Shown piece after piece: positions 13,871-23,382 of a stretch of 64,000 nucleotides of DNA (position 1 is the first letter of the stretch; every line of letters begins with the position of its first letter). The notes beneath the pieces were generated by a model, which saw only the letters and a program-made list of their open reading frames with translations, searched no databases and had not been told where the DNA came from. The DNA lies in the NCBI RefSeq assembly GCF_003355495.1, contig NZ_CP031337.1, forward strand, positions 3,159,001 to 3,223,000, given 5' to 3'. Origin of the DNA: Crenobacter cavernae. Its GTDB lineage: Bacteria > Pseudomonadota > Gammaproteobacteria > Burkholderiales > Chromobacteriaceae. Made by a program: the position numbers and the translations under genes.

Positions 13871-15688
13871 TTAATGCAGGGCGTTGTAAATTTTTTCGGC
13901 CAGCGCGCGGCTGATGCCTTCCACCTGCGCCAGGTCGTCGACGCTGGCCGCCGCGACGCCCCTGAGGCCGCCGAAACGGGTCAGCAGGCGCTGGCGACGC
14001 TTGGCGCCGATGCCCGGGATGTCTTCCAGGCTCGAGGTGACGCGCGCCTTGGCGCGGCGCGCGCGGTGGCCGGTGATGGCGAAGCGGTGTGCCTCGTCGC
14101 GGATGGTCTGGATCAGGTGCAGCGCCGGATGGTCGCTCGGCAATTGTACCGTCTTTTGCAGGAACGGCAGAATCAGGGTTTCCAGACCTACCTTGCGCTC
14201 CTCGCCCTTGGCGACGCCGACCACCGGCAGGTTGAGGCCGACCTCGGCCAACACCTCGAGCGCGACGCCGACCTGGCCCTTGCCGCCGTCAATCAGCACG
14301 ACGTCGGGCAGCTTGCCTTCGCCCCCGGCCAACTTGGTATAACGGCGAGTCAGCACCTCGCGCATCGCGCCGTAGTCGTCGCCGGCCGCGGCGGTCTCGA
14401 TGTTGTAGCGCCGGTATTCGGACGGCTGCATCGCGCCCTTGTCGTACACCACGCACGAGGCGACGGTCGCCTCGCCCATCGTGTGGCTGATGTCGAAGCA
14501 CTCGAGCCGCTCGAGCGCTTCCATTTCCAGCTGCTCGGCCAACGCCTCGAGGCGCAGCGTCTGCGTCGCGCGGCTCGCCGCACGCTGGCCGATCGCCAGC
14601 CGCGCGTTCTTCTCGGCCATCTCGAGCCACACGCGCCGCTCGCCGATCGGGTTGGCGTTGATCGCGAGCCGGCGCCCGGCGCGCTCGACGAGGTAATCGC
14701 GCAGCACCTCGCTGACGTCGAGGTTGACGAGGATCAGCGGCGGCAGCGGCGCGCCGAGGTAATGCTGGCCGAGGAAGGCCTCGAGCGTCGCCAGCGCGTC
14801 GGCGTCGCCGGCGCTATTGGGGAAGAAGCTCTTGTCGCCCAGGTGGCGGCCGCCGCGGATCATCGTCAGGTTCACGCAGCTCAAGCCACCCTCTTCGACC
14901 GCGACCACCACGTCGCAATCGAGCTGGCTGGTATTGCTCTCGACGAACTGCTTTTCCTGCACGCGCACCAGCGCCTGGATCTGGTCGCGGAGTTCGGCCG
15001 CCTGCTCGAATTCGAGCGCCGCCGCGGCCGCTTCCATGCGCTGCGACAAGAGCGTTATCAGCTCGTTCTGCTTGCCCTGCAGGAAGGACACCGCGCTTTG
15101 CACGTCGCGCCGGTAGTCGTCCGGGCTGATCAAGCCGACGCACGGTCCCGAGCAGCGCTTGATCTGGTAAAGGAGACAGGGCCGCGAGCGGTTGGCGAAC
15201 ACGCTGTCCTCGCAGGTACGAATGCGGAACACCTTCTGCAGAATCTGGATGCTCTCGCGCACCGCGTAGCCGTTCGGGTAAGGACCGAAGAACTGGTGGC
15301 GCTTGTCGAGCGGGCCGCGGTAGTACGCCAGCTGCGGGAACGCGTGGCCGGACAGCATCAGGTAGGGATACGACTTGTCGTCGCGGAACAGGATGTTGTA
15401 CTTCGGGGCGAGCGCCTTGATCAGGTTGTTTTCGAGGATCAGCGCCTCGGCCTCGTTGCGCGTGACCGTGGTCTCGATCGCGGCGATCTGGCGTACCATC
15501 AACTGGATGCGCGGCGACAGGTCGCTCTTCTGGAAGTAGGAGCTGACGCGCTTTTTCAGGTCGATCGCCTTGCCGACATAGAGCACGTCACCACGCGCGT
15601 CGAGCATGCGGTAGACGCCGGGCAGGCCGGGCAGGTTGGCGAGCACCGGTTTCGGATCGAAGGTGTGGGGCGGCGTTTTCACTTGCAC
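13871..15688 (-). CDS. uvrC: Excinuclease ABC subunit C
   Basis: 605 residues. Makes both incisions in nucleotide excision repair with UvrB. N-terminal GIY-YIG nuclease (LPGVYRMLDARGDVLYVGKA), cysteine cluster (RTCEDSVFANRSRPCLLYQIKRCSGPC read in parts), UVR motif, RNase H-like endonuclease domain (VVYDKGAMQPSEYRRY, VLIDGGKGQ) and C-terminal helix-hairpin-helix (DIPGIGAKRRQRLLTRFGG). Its start overlaps the end of the DUF4124 gene by 10 bases. Confidence 0.97.
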   Translation of the reverse strand: MQVKTPPHTFDPKPVLANLPGLPGVYRMLDARGDVLYVGKAIDLKKRVSSYFQKSDLSPRIQLMVRQIAAIETTVTRNEAEALILENNLIKALAPKYNILFRDDKSYPYLMLSGHAFPQLAYYRGPLDKRHQFFGPYPNGYAVRESIQILQKVFRIRTCEDSVFANRSRPCLLYQIKRCSGPCVGLISPDDYRRDVQSAVSFLQGKQNELITLLSQRMEAAAAALEFEQAAELRDQIQALVRVQEKQFVESNTSQLDCDVVVAVEEGGLSCVNLTMIRGGRHLGDKSFFPNSAGDADALATLEAFLGQHYLGAPLPPLILVNLDVSEVLRDYLVERAGRRLAINANPIGERRVWLEMAEKNARLAIGQRAASRATQTLRLEALAEQLEMEALERLECFDISHTMGEATVASCVVYDKGAMQPSEYRRYNIETAAAGDDYGAMREVLTRRYTKLAGGEGKLPDVVLIDGGKGQVGVALEVLAEVGLNLPVVGVAKGEERKVGLETLILPFLQKTVQLPSDHPALHLIQTIRDEAHRFAITGHRARRAKARVTSSLEDIPGIGAKRRQRLLTRFGGLRGVAAASVDDLAQVEGISRALAEKIYNALH

Positions 15689-16146
15689 CAGGTCGCTACG
15701 TTCTGCTCGGCCTGACGCAGCTGGTCGGCGCGGTTCTTGTCGTCGAGGTACTGCACGTTGCCGTTCTTGTCGACGAACTTCACCCGCCCACCCTGCTGCA
15801 CGACCGCCAGGTTGCCGCGCGCGCGCGTACAGTTCTCTTGCTTGACCTTGGCGTTCTGCGCGTCGATCTTGGCATTCTCCTCCTTCACCTTGGCGTTCTG
15901 CGCGTCGAGCTCCTTGCCCGTGTCGGCCTTAGGCCTAGCGACGCCGCCCGAAGCATTGACGGCGGCGTTGGCCGAGGCCGGCGGCGTCGCGGCCGGTTTG
16001 ACCGTCACTGGCTTCGCGGTCACGCCGGGCGGCGGCTGGTCGGAAAACACCGTCTTGCCGTTGGCGTCCTTGTACGTATAGACCGTGGCGTGGGCGCCTG
16101 CGGCGAACAACAGCGTCGCACAGCTGATCAAAGCGACAAGTTTCAT
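15679..16146 (-). CDS. DUF4124 domain secreted protein
   Basis: 155 residues. Signal peptide (LVALISCATLLFAAGAHA), then a DUF4124 segment (TVYTYKDANGKTVFSDQPPPG). An Ala/Pro/Val linker and a repeated AQNAKVKEENAKID helix follow; the C-terminus contains KFVDKNGNVQYLDDKNRADQL, a second DUF4124-like strand pattern. Probably periplasmic. The second of two adjacent ATG codons is better spaced from GGGAGGA. Function of the family is unknown. Confidence 0.8.
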   Translation of the reverse strand: MKLVALISCATLLFAAGAHATVYTYKDANGKTVFSDQPPPGVTAKPVTVKPAATPPASANAAVNASGGVARPKADTGKELDAQNAKVKEENAKIDAQNAKVKQENCTRARGNLAVVQQGGRVKFVDKNGNVQYLDDKNRADQLRQAEQNVATWCK

Positions 16147-16239
16147 CATTCCTCCCTATTCTGGCCCGAGGGCCGCTGTATGCTGGTGAGACCGCGCGTC
16201 ACCCCTTTAATGGATCGCCGTAGCAGGGTTTGCCTGATT

Positions 16240-16268
16240 TTGCCAGCGAAAACGTTAGCCGGTATAAT
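16240..16268 (+). promoter_or_regulatory. Sigma-70 promoter of guaB
   Basis: TTGCCA (16240-16245), 17-base spacer, TATAAT (16263-16268), 28 bases before the guaB ATG. Confidence 0.75.
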
Positions 16269-16296
16269 GTTTATTTGCCGCAAAGGAAAATGCCAG

Positions 16297-17757
16297 ATGC
16301 GTATCATCGAAAAAGCCTATACCTTTGACGACGTCCTGCTTGTCCCCGCGCACTCCGCCGTCCTGCCGCGCGATGTCCTCTTGTCCACCGCCCTGACCCG
16401 CAATATCCAGCTGAACCTACCGATCCTGTCCGCCGCCATGGACACGGTGACCGAGGCACGCCTGGCGATCGCGCTCGCTCAGGAAGGCGGCATCGGCATC
16501 TTGCACAAGAACATGTCGGCCGAGCAGCAGGCGCAGCAAGTGTCCAAGGTGAAACGCCACGAAAGCGGCGTGGTCAAGGACCCGATCACCATCGCTCCAG
16601 ACATGCTGGTACGCGATCTGGTTTCCCTCAGCCGCCAGCACAAGATCTCCGGCCTGCCGGTGGTCGAGGCCGGCAAGGTGGTCGGCATCGTCACCAACCG
16701 CGACCTGCGCTTCGAGACCCGCCTCGACGTGACCGTCCGTTCGATCATGACGCCGCGCGAGCGCCTGGTGACCGTCAAGGAAGGCGCCAGCATCGACGAG
16801 GCGCGCGATCTGATGCACCAGCACAAGCTCGAGCGCGTGCTGGTGGTGAACGACGCCTTCGAACTAAAGGGCCTGATCACCGTCAAGGACATCATCAAGA
16901 CCCGCGAACACCCGAACGCGAACAAGGACGGCCAAGGCCGTCTGCGCGTCGGCGCCGCGGTCGGCGTCGGTGCTGAAACCGACGAGCGCGTCGCCGCGCT
17001 GGTCGAGGCCGGCGTCGACGTCGTCGTCGTCGACACCGCGCACGGCCACAGCCAGGGCGTGCTCGACCGCGTGCGTTGGGTCAAGCAGAACTTCCCGCAG
17101 GTCGACGTGATCGGCGGCAATATCGCCACCGCCGCCGCCGCGCGCGCGCTGGTCGAAGCCGGCGCCGACGGTGTCAAGGTCGGTATCGGCCCGGGCTCGA
17201 TCTGCACCACGCGTATCGTCGCCGGCGTCGGCGTACCGCAGCTAACCGCGATCCACAACGTCGCCGACGCATTGGCCGGCACCGGTGTGCCGCTGATCGC
17301 CGACGGCGGCATCCGCTTCTCGGGCGACATCGCCAAGGCGCTGGCCGCCGGCGCGCACTGCGTGATGCTCGGCGGCATGTTCGCCGGCACCGAGGAGGCA
17401 CCGGGCGAGGTCGAGCTGTACCAGGGCCGTTCGTACAAGTCCTACCGCGGCATGGGTTCGCTCGGCGCGATGTCGCAGGGCTCCTCCGACCGCTATTTCC
17501 AAGACAGCTCGTCCGCCGACAAATACGTGCCGGAAGGCATCGAGGGCCGCGTGCCGTACAAGGGTTCGATCGTGCCGGTGATCCACCAGCTGATGGGCGG
17601 CCTGCGCTCTTCCATGGGCTACCTCGGCTGCAAGACCATCGCCGAGCTGCACGAGAAGGCCGAGTTCGTCGAGATCACCTCGGCCGGCATGAGCGAGTCG
17701 CACGTGCACGACGTGCAGATCACCAAGGAAGCGCCGAACTACAACGTGTCGCGCTGA
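16297..17757 (+). CDS. guaB: Inosine-5'-monophosphate dehydrogenase
   Basis: 486 residues. Oxidises IMP to XMP with NAD, the committed step to GMP. TIM-barrel start (YTFDDVLLVPAHSAVLP), two CBS domains inserted around residues 90-205 (DPITIAPDMLVRDL, IMTPRERLVTVKEGAS), the catalytic loop GIGPGSICTTRIVAGVGVP with its cysteine, and the flap (YRGMGSLGAMSQGSSDRYF). A longer frame upstream lacks a start signal; this ATG follows AAAGGA and a clear promoter. Confidence 0.97.
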   Translation: MRIIEKAYTFDDVLLVPAHSAVLPRDVLLSTALTRNIQLNLPILSAAMDTVTEARLAIALAQEGGIGILHKNMSAEQQAQQVSKVKRHESGVVKDPITIAPDMLVRDLVSLSRQHKISGLPVVEAGKVVGIVTNRDLRFETRLDVTVRSIMTPRERLVTVKEGASIDEARDLMHQHKLERVLVVNDAFELKGLITVKDIIKTREHPNANKDGQGRLRVGAAVGVGAETDERVAALVEAGVDVVVVDTAHGHSQGVLDRVRWVKQNFPQVDVIGGNIATAAAARALVEAGADGVKVGIGPGSICTTRIVAGVGVPQLTAIHNVADALAGTGVPLIADGGIRFSGDIAKALAAGAHCVMLGGMFAGTEEAPGEVELYQGRSYKSYRGMGSLGAMSQGSSDRYFQDSSSADKYVPEGIEGRVPYKGSIVPVIHQLMGGLRSSMGYLGCKTIAELHEKAEFVEITSAGMSESHVHDVQITKEAPNYNVSR

Positions 17758-17781
17758 ACCGCGCCGTTCCTTCCTTGCCAG

Positions 17782-17809
17782 ACGCCACCGTTCGCGGTGG
17801 CGTTTTTGT
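17782..17809 (+). terminator. guaB terminator
   Basis: ACGCCACCG-TTCG-CGGTGGCGT stem with a TTCG tetraloop followed by TTTT. Confidence 0.9.
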
Positions 17810-17873
17810 TTGCCTGTTGAATAAGCAAGGTTGGCCGAGCTCGGCCGGACCTTGATGACGCTACAATAGCGTC

Positions 17874-18791
17874 ATGACCGCCCTCTCCCGCCCCAGCTCC
17901 TCACAGCTTCTCGGCCTCAACCGCCACCGCCACCATGTTCGCGTCTGGCACGGCGAAGCCGATGCGCCGACGCTGTTCCTGCTGCACGGCTGGATGGACT
18001 GCTCGGCGTCGTTCCAGTTCCTCGTCGACGCGCTGCCGGCCGGCTGGACCGTGGTATCGATCGACTGGCGCGGCTTCGGCGAATCGGACTGGAATGTCGG
18101 CGGCTACTACGCGCCCGACTACCTCGCCGACCTCGACGCGCTGCTCGAACACTTTTCGCCGCGCTCGCCGGTGTGGCTGGCCGGACACAGCATGGGCGGC
18201 ATGGTAGCCATGCTGTACGCCGGCATCCGGCCGGAGCGCGTCGCGAAGCTCGCGTCGCTCGAAGGCTTCGGCCTGCCGGCGACCAAGCCCGAAGAAGCGC
18301 CGGGCCGCTACGCGCGCTGGCTGCGCGAGACGCGCGCGGCGCCGGTGTTCGGGCCACTGGAAAGCGTGGAAAGGGTGGCCGAGCGCCAGATCGAGCGCAA
18401 CAGACATCTCACGCGCGAACGCGCGCGGTTCATGGCCGAAGCGTTGACGGTGGCAGACGGCGGCACGCTGCGCTACCGCGCCGACCCGCGCCACAAGATG
18501 GTGAACCCGGTGCTGTACCGGCTGGAAGAAGCGAAGGCTTGCTGGCGGCGCATCGCCGCGCCGGTGCTGTGGCTGATCGGCGGCGACACCTGGGATCACC
18601 CGATGGCCAAGGGCGTGTTCGCGACGCTGGACGAACGCCGCGAATGCTTCGCTGATTTGGAAGAAGTCACCGTAGAGAACGCCGGCCACATGCTGCACCT
18701 CGAACAGCCCGAGGCGGCAGCCAAGGCGCTGGCGGCGTTCTTCGCTGCTCAGCCGGCGCGCGCCGACGCCGGCGGGACCGACACCCAGTAG
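17874..18791 (+). CDS. Alpha/beta-fold hydrolase
   Basis: 305 residues, cytoplasmic. Oxyanion-region HGWMD, RGFGESDW, nucleophile elbow GHSMGG (serine near residue 106), and a late histidine in ENAGHMLHLEQPE. A cap domain lies between about residues 130 and 210. Substrate unknown. Its 3' end overlaps the convergent gene below by 43 bases. Confidence 0.9.
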   Translation: MTALSRPSSSQLLGLNRHRHHVRVWHGEADAPTLFLLHGWMDCSASFQFLVDALPAGWTVVSIDWRGFGESDWNVGGYYAPDYLADLDALLEHFSPRSPVWLAGHSMGGMVAMLYAGIRPERVAKLASLEGFGLPATKPEEAPGRYARWLRETRAAPVFGPLESVERVAERQIERNRHLTRERARFMAEALTVADGGTLRYRADPRHKMVNPVLYRLEEAKACWRRIAAPVLWLIGGDTWDHPMAKGVFATLDERRECFADLEEVTVENAGHMLHLEQPEAAAKALAAFFAAQPARADAGGTDTQ

Positions 18792-20236
18792 TAGAAGAAC
18801 TCGCGCGCCAGCGACACGACCGCCGACTTGTCTGCGAGCTCGGAGAAATGCATCAACAGCGCGTCGACCGCCATCCGGTAACGCTCGGGCAGGTAGGGCG
18901 CGCCGCCCTGCAGGTAGATCAGCGCCTGCACCAGGCTCTCGCGGCGCGACAGCTCGCCGCTCGACAGGCCGTGCTCGTACAGGTGGCCGAGGTAGATGTC
19001 GAGCGACGGCGGGAAGCGTACGAAGCCTTCCTGCCCCATGCGCTCGCGCAGCGACTGGAAACCCGCCGAATTCTCGAGTGCGACCTCGCGCGTCGAGAAA
19101 CCCTGGCGTCCGGCGACCGAAGCCAGCCGCCGTACGTCGCCGATCCAGAAATAGAAGTATTCGCGCGCGCACTGCAGGGCGGCGCCGCGCTCGCCGTTGC
19201 GACAGCCGGCGAGGAAGGTTTCGACCGCGACGCGGTAGCCGTCGTAGCGGATGCCATTCAGATGCGGCAGCAGTTGGCCGAGCAGGCGCTGGCGTGCGAG
19301 CAGCGCCTGCGGATCGGCGCCACGACGCGCCAAGAGGCTGAGATACGCCTGCACCGGGCGGTAGGCCGGCGATTCTTCGGCCGTCGCGCTCACGCGCTGC
19401 AGTAGCGTCTTGTTCGGCGTCAACTCGCTCCACTGCTGGAACGCGGCGGCGGCACCCGGTGCGTCGGACAAGGGGTCGGGCACGGGACCAGTAAAAGCCT
19501 CGTTGGCTATTTCCTCAGCGCGGTTCGGCTTGCTATAAAGGTCGCCCCAGACACCGAACATCGATGGCGCATCGGCCTCGCTCGGCGCAGGCTCGGCGTC
19601 GTCCAAGCGCTCGTTGAAACGGCCGAACCACGCGCCGGCGATCGACGCGAGCGTACTCGGCTGGTCGAGCTTGCCCCGCGTCTCCGTCTGCTCCGGCGGC
19701 AGCGGCGCCGAGCCCTCAAGTCGCTCGATCTTGCGTTCGGCGTAAACGCCGTCCCACAGGTCGAAGATCGACGGCGCGCCCTTCCTCTGCACCGGCTCGG
19801 GCTCGGCTTCGCTGATCTGCTGGCGTTGCGCGGCGAACATGTCCTCCCACGCGTTGCCGAGCGTGGAGTCGCCGGTCTTCTTGGCCGGGCCGGCATCCGG
19901 CTCGCTCGCCTCGACGGGAAGGCGGTGGCCGGCCAACAGGTCGTCCCACGCGCTGGACAGCGCCGAGCCTCTGGCCGCGGGCGCGTCGCCTTCACGCTGA
20001 GGCAGTTGATGCTGCCGGACGAACTCGTTCCACGACGGCGCTTCGCCGCCCGACGAGGGCTCGGCAGGCGCATCGCTGCCGTCGCTGCCGGCCAGCTTGA
20101 GCCGGTGTCCGGCGAGCATGTCGTCCCAGGCACCGGACAGCGCCGGGCCGGTCGCAGCCGACTCCGGCGTCTCGGACGGTTTGTCGGACTTATCGCCGGG
20201 AAAGTTTGATCCGTAGACATCCCAGACCGCTGACAT
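18749..20236 (-). CDS. W-motif repeat protein of unknown function
   Basis: 495 residues from MSAVWDVYGSNFPGD (AAGGAG upstream). The first 280 residues are probably disordered and carry repeated short motifs: VWDVYGSN, AWDDMLAGHRL, WNEFVRQHQL, AWDDLLAGHRL, AWEDMFAAQRQ, LWDGVYAERKI, AWFGRFNERL, VWGDLYSKPN. The rest is helical, with two related segments (CAREYFYFWIGDV and LAREFFYYWVSVP) suggesting an internal duplication. No signal peptide or enzyme motif. The W motifs look like linear binding sites for one partner (inference). Family not recognised. Confidence 0.8.
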   Translation of the reverse strand: MSAVWDVYGSNFPGDKSDKPSETPESAATGPALSGAWDDMLAGHRLKLAGSDGSDAPAEPSSGGEAPSWNEFVRQHQLPQREGDAPAARGSALSSAWDDLLAGHRLPVEASEPDAGPAKKTGDSTLGNAWEDMFAAQRQQISEAEPEPVQRKGAPSIFDLWDGVYAERKIERLEGSAPLPPEQTETRGKLDQPSTLASIAGAWFGRFNERLDDAEPAPSEADAPSMFGVWGDLYSKPNRAEEIANEAFTGPVPDPLSDAPGAAAAFQQWSELTPNKTLLQRVSATAEESPAYRPVQAYLSLLARRGADPQALLARQRLLGQLLPHLNGIRYDGYRVAVETFLAGCRNGERGAALQCAREYFYFWIGDVRRLASVAGRQGFSTREVALENSAGFQSLRERMGQEGFVRFPPSLDIYLGHLYEHGLSSGELSRRESLVQALIYLQGGAPYLPERYRMAVDALLMHFSELADKSAVVSLAREFFYYWVSVPPASARAG

Positions 20237-20253
20237 ACCTTCTCCTTGGATGC

Positions 20254-21366
20254 TCAGGCTGCCGGGCGGGAGACCTCTACCGCGCAGATCAGCCGCAGGT
20301 CGGCGCCGACCGCGCGACAATCGAGGAGTCGCACAGCCTGTTTATTACGGAGGCATGTTAACTCAGACCACTCGAACAAGCCATGGGCATGATGGCCGAT
20401 CAAGGTCATCGCGTAGTAAAGGTACAGTTCGTCGACGAGGCCCGCGGCGAGCAAGGCGCCGTTCAGCCCCGCGCCGGCCTCGACCATCAGCTCGCCGACG
20501 CCGGCCTCGGCCAACGTTGAAAGCAGCGCGGCAAGATCGACGCGGCCATCGGCGGCGGGCAACACCTTCACGTGGACGCCGCGCGCAAGATAAGGCACAT
20601 GGCGGGCAGGGTCGGCGACGGCCGTCGCCAGCCAGGTCGGCGCGACTTCCGTGTTATAAATCTTCGCGTCAAACGATGTCGCCAGTGCGCTGTCGACCAC
20701 CACGCGCATAGGCTGGCGCGTCGTCTCGACCTCGCGCACCGTCAGCTGCGGATCGTCGGCGATCACCGTGCCGCTGCCGGTCAGCACCGCGCAAGAACGC
20801 GCGCGCAGCGCGTGCACGTCGCGGCGCGCCTCGGGACCGGTGATCCACTGGCTCTGCCCGTTCAAGAGCGCGGTCTTGCCGTCGAGGCTGGACGCGGTCT
20901 TCACCGTCACCCACGGCCGGCCGCGCTCGATGCGCGACAGGAAACCCTTGTTAAGTTCGCGGGCCTGCGACTCCAGCAGCCCGACTTCGGTTTCGATCCC
21001 TGCCTCGGCCAACCTTTTCATCCCCTGCCCGTTCACATCGGGGTTCGGGTCGCCCATCGCCGCGACCACGCGCGCGACGCCGGCCTTGACCAGCGCGTCG
21101 GCGCACGGCGGCGTGCGGCCGTGGTGGCTGCACGGCTCGAGCGTGACGTAGGCGGTCGCGCCGCGCGCGGCCAGGCCTGCCATCGCCAACGCGTGCACTT
21201 CGGCGTGCGGCGTGCCGGCCTCGTGATGCCAGCCCTCGCCGACGATACGGCCATCCTTGACGATCACGCAGCCGACGCGCGGATTGGGCGTGGTGGTGAA
21301 GAGCGCGCGCTCGGCCAGTTGCAGCGCGCGCGCCATCATCGCGTGGTCTTCGGCGGTAAACGACAT
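20254..21366 (-). CDS. ribD: Bifunctional riboflavin deaminase/reductase
   Basis: 370 residues. The N-terminal deaminase has the zinc motif HAEVHAL and PCSHHGRTPPC; the C-terminal reductase has VTVKTASSLDGKTAL and IADDPQLTVR. It catalyses the second and third steps from GTP towards riboflavin. Start MSFTAEDHAMM chosen by family. The next gene on the same strand, nrdR, precedes it, the order common in proteobacteria. Confidence 0.96.
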   Translation of the reverse strand: MSFTAEDHAMMARALQLAERALFTTTPNPRVGCVIVKDGRIVGEGWHHEAGTPHAEVHALAMAGLAARGATAYVTLEPCSHHGRTPPCADALVKAGVARVVAAMGDPNPDVNGQGMKRLAEAGIETEVGLLESQARELNKGFLSRIERGRPWVTVKTASSLDGKTALLNGQSQWITGPEARRDVHALRARSCAVLTGSGTVIADDPQLTVREVETTRQPMRVVVDSALATSFDAKIYNTEVAPTWLATAVADPARHVPYLARGVHVKVLPAADGRVDLAALLSTLAEAGVGELMVEAGAGLNGALLAAGLVDELYLYYAMTLIGHHAHGLFEWSELTCLRNKQAVRLLDCRAVGADLRLICAVEVSRPAA

Positions 21367-21425
21367 GTCTTTCTCGCTAATCGGCCAAGCCGCTGAAGGT
21401 TGGCCGAGAGTCAAATGGTGCCGAC

Positions 21426-21884
21426 TCAGTCGGCCTTCTTCTGGATTTCCTCGATCGCGTCGGTGAATTCGGCGACGTCCTGGAAGCTGCGGTAGACCGA
21501 CGCGAAGCGCACGTAGGCGACCTTGTCGAGCCGCGCGAGCTCCGCCATCACCATCTCGCCGATCTGGCGGCTGCTGACTTCGCGCTCGCCCAGCTGCAAG
21601 AGCCGGTGGTTGACGCGGTCGATCGCCTCGTCGACCAGCGTGGTCGGCACCGGGCGCTTGTGCAGCGCGCGCAGGAAGCTGGTGCGCAGTTTCTGCTCGT
21701 CGAACTCGCTGCGCTGGCCGCTCGTCTTCACCACCTGCGGCATGCGCACGTCGGCGGTCTCATACGTGGTAAAGCGCTTGTCGCAGTCGGCGCAGCGGCG
21801 GCGGCGGCGGATGCTCGCGCCGTCGTCACTGACGCGCGAATCGACGACCTGGGTATCGTTACCGCCGCAAAACGGACATTTCAT
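21426..21884 (-). CDS. nrdR: Transcriptional repressor NrdR
   Basis: 152 residues. N-terminal zinc ribbon (MKCPFCGG ... RRCADCDKRF), then an ATP-cone domain (VVKTSGQRSEFDEQKLR). It represses ribonucleotide reductase genes when bound to ATP/dATP. Probably co-transcribed with ribD, downstream of glyA and its terminator. Confidence 0.97.
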   Translation of the reverse strand: MKCPFCGGNDTQVVDSRVSDDGASIRRRRRCADCDKRFTTYETADVRMPQVVKTSGQRSEFDEQKLRTSFLRALHKRPVPTTLVDEAIDRVNHRLLQLGEREVSSRQIGEMVMAELARLDKVAYVRFASVYRSFQDVAEFTDAIEEIQKKAD

Positions 21885-21910
21885 GGCCGGCCCATCCCGA
21901 AAGTCATGAC

Positions 21911-21936
21911 AAAAAAGCGGCCCGGAGGCCGCTTTT
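21911..21936 (-). terminator. glyA terminator
   Basis: GCGGCC-CGGA-GGCCGC stem with A and T runs on its two sides; on the minus strand a run of six T follows, ending glyA transcripts. Confidence 0.85.
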
Positions 21937-21958
21937 CATTATGCCACAAGGGCAAGGC

Positions 21959-23206
21959 TTACTTGCCGTACACCGGCAGCCGCTGGCACAGCGCCTTCAC
22001 CGACTCGGCGACGCGGGCGAGGTTGGCCTCGTCCTGCGGCGCGTCGAGCACGTCGGCGATCAGGTTCGCGAGCTGCTTCGCCTCTTCGACGCCGAAACCG
22101 CGGGTGGTCATCGCCGGGGTGCCGATACGGATGCCCGAGGTCACGAACGGTTTTTCCGGGTCGTTCGGGATCGCGTTCTTGTTGACGGTGATGTGCGCAC
22201 GGCCGAGCGCCGCTTCGGCGTCCTTGCCGGTGATGTTCTTGGCGCGCAGGTCGACCAGGAACATGTGCGATTCGGTCTTGCCCGACACGATCCTGAGGCC
22301 GCGCTCGGTCAGCGTTTCGGCCATCACCTTGGCGTTGGCCTTGACTTGGCGGGCGTAGTCCTTGAATTCCGGGCTCGCGGCTTCCTTGAACGCGACCGCC
22401 TTGGCGGCGATCACGTGCATCAGCGGGCCGCCCTGCAGGCACGGGAAGATCGCCGAATTCAGGATCTTCTCGTGCTCGGCCTTAGCGAGGATCACGCCGC
22501 CGCGCGGGCCGCGCAGCGTCTTGTGCGTGGTGGTGGTGATGAAGTCGGCGAACGGCACCGGGTTCGGGTATTCGCCGCCGGCGACCAAGCCCGCGTAGTG
22601 GGCCATGTCGACGAACAGGTAGGCGCCGACTTCGTCGGCGATCTTGCGGAAACGCGCCCAGTCGATTTCCAGCGCGTAGGCCGAAGCGCCGGCGACGATC
22701 ATCTTCGGCTTGTGTTCGCGCGCCAGGCGTTCGACCTGCGCGTAGTCGAGCACTTCGTTTTCGTCGAGGCCGTAGGCGACCACGTTGTACAGCTTGCCCG
22801 AGATATTCACCGACGCGCCGTGCGTCAGGTGGCCGCCGTGCGCGAGGCTCATGCCGAGGATGGTGTCGCCCGGTTTCAGCACCGACACATACACCGCCTG
22901 GTTCGCCTGCGAGCCCGAGTGCGGCTGCACGTTCGCGTATTCGGCGCCGAACAGCGCCTTCAGGCGGTCGATCGCCAGTTGCTCGACCACGTCGACATGC
23001 TCACAGCCGCCGTAGTAGCGCTTGTTCGGATAGCCTTCGGCGTACTTGTTGGTCAGCACCGAGCCTTGCGCTTCCATCACCGCGTAGCTCACGTAGTTTT
23101 CGGACGCGATCAGTTCGACGTGATCTTCCTGGCGGCGGTATTCGGCGTCCATCGCGGCGGACAGCTCAGGGTCGTATTTGGCAAGGGTCAGATCGGCTGC
23201 AAACAT
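21959..23206 (-). CDS. glyA: Serine hydroxymethyltransferase
   Basis: 415 residues. Interconverts serine and glycine with tetrahydrofolate, feeding one-carbon units. PLP lysine motif TTTTHKTLRGPRGG, early HVELIASENYVS, and THGASVNISG. Start MFAADLTLAKYDPEL is the family start; an ATG 15 bases upstream is less likely. Confidence 0.97.
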   Translation of the reverse strand: MFAADLTLAKYDPELSAAMDAEYRRQEDHVELIASENYVSYAVMEAQGSVLTNKYAEGYPNKRYYGGCEHVDVVEQLAIDRLKALFGAEYANVQPHSGSQANQAVYVSVLKPGDTILGMSLAHGGHLTHGASVNISGKLYNVVAYGLDENEVLDYAQVERLAREHKPKMIVAGASAYALEIDWARFRKIADEVGAYLFVDMAHYAGLVAGGEYPNPVPFADFITTTTHKTLRGPRGGVILAKAEHEKILNSAIFPCLQGGPLMHVIAAKAVAFKEAASPEFKDYARQVKANAKVMAETLTERGLRIVSGKTESHMFLVDLRAKNITGKDAEAALGRAHITVNKNAIPNDPEKPFVTSGIRIGTPAMTTRGFGVEEAKQLANLIADVLDAPQDEANLARVAESVKALCQRLPVYGK

Positions 23207-23382
23207 GGTCGTTTCACCCAAAAGTTAAAGGTCATTACGAATTCTACATGAGGCGCCCGCCCGCCCGACATGAAAAAACGGCGGGGCGGACATGAACGGA
23301 ATTTGTGTTGTTGCCGTCGGCGCATCGATCCTGCGACACACCCGGGGCAGCATGGCAGGCGCGCTGAAAGCTGGGACGGGAC

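Noticed and set aside
13874..15715. 613-codon plus-strand open frame opposite uvrC
   Set aside because: Exactly mirrors uvrC codons; no ribosome site or recognisable domain.
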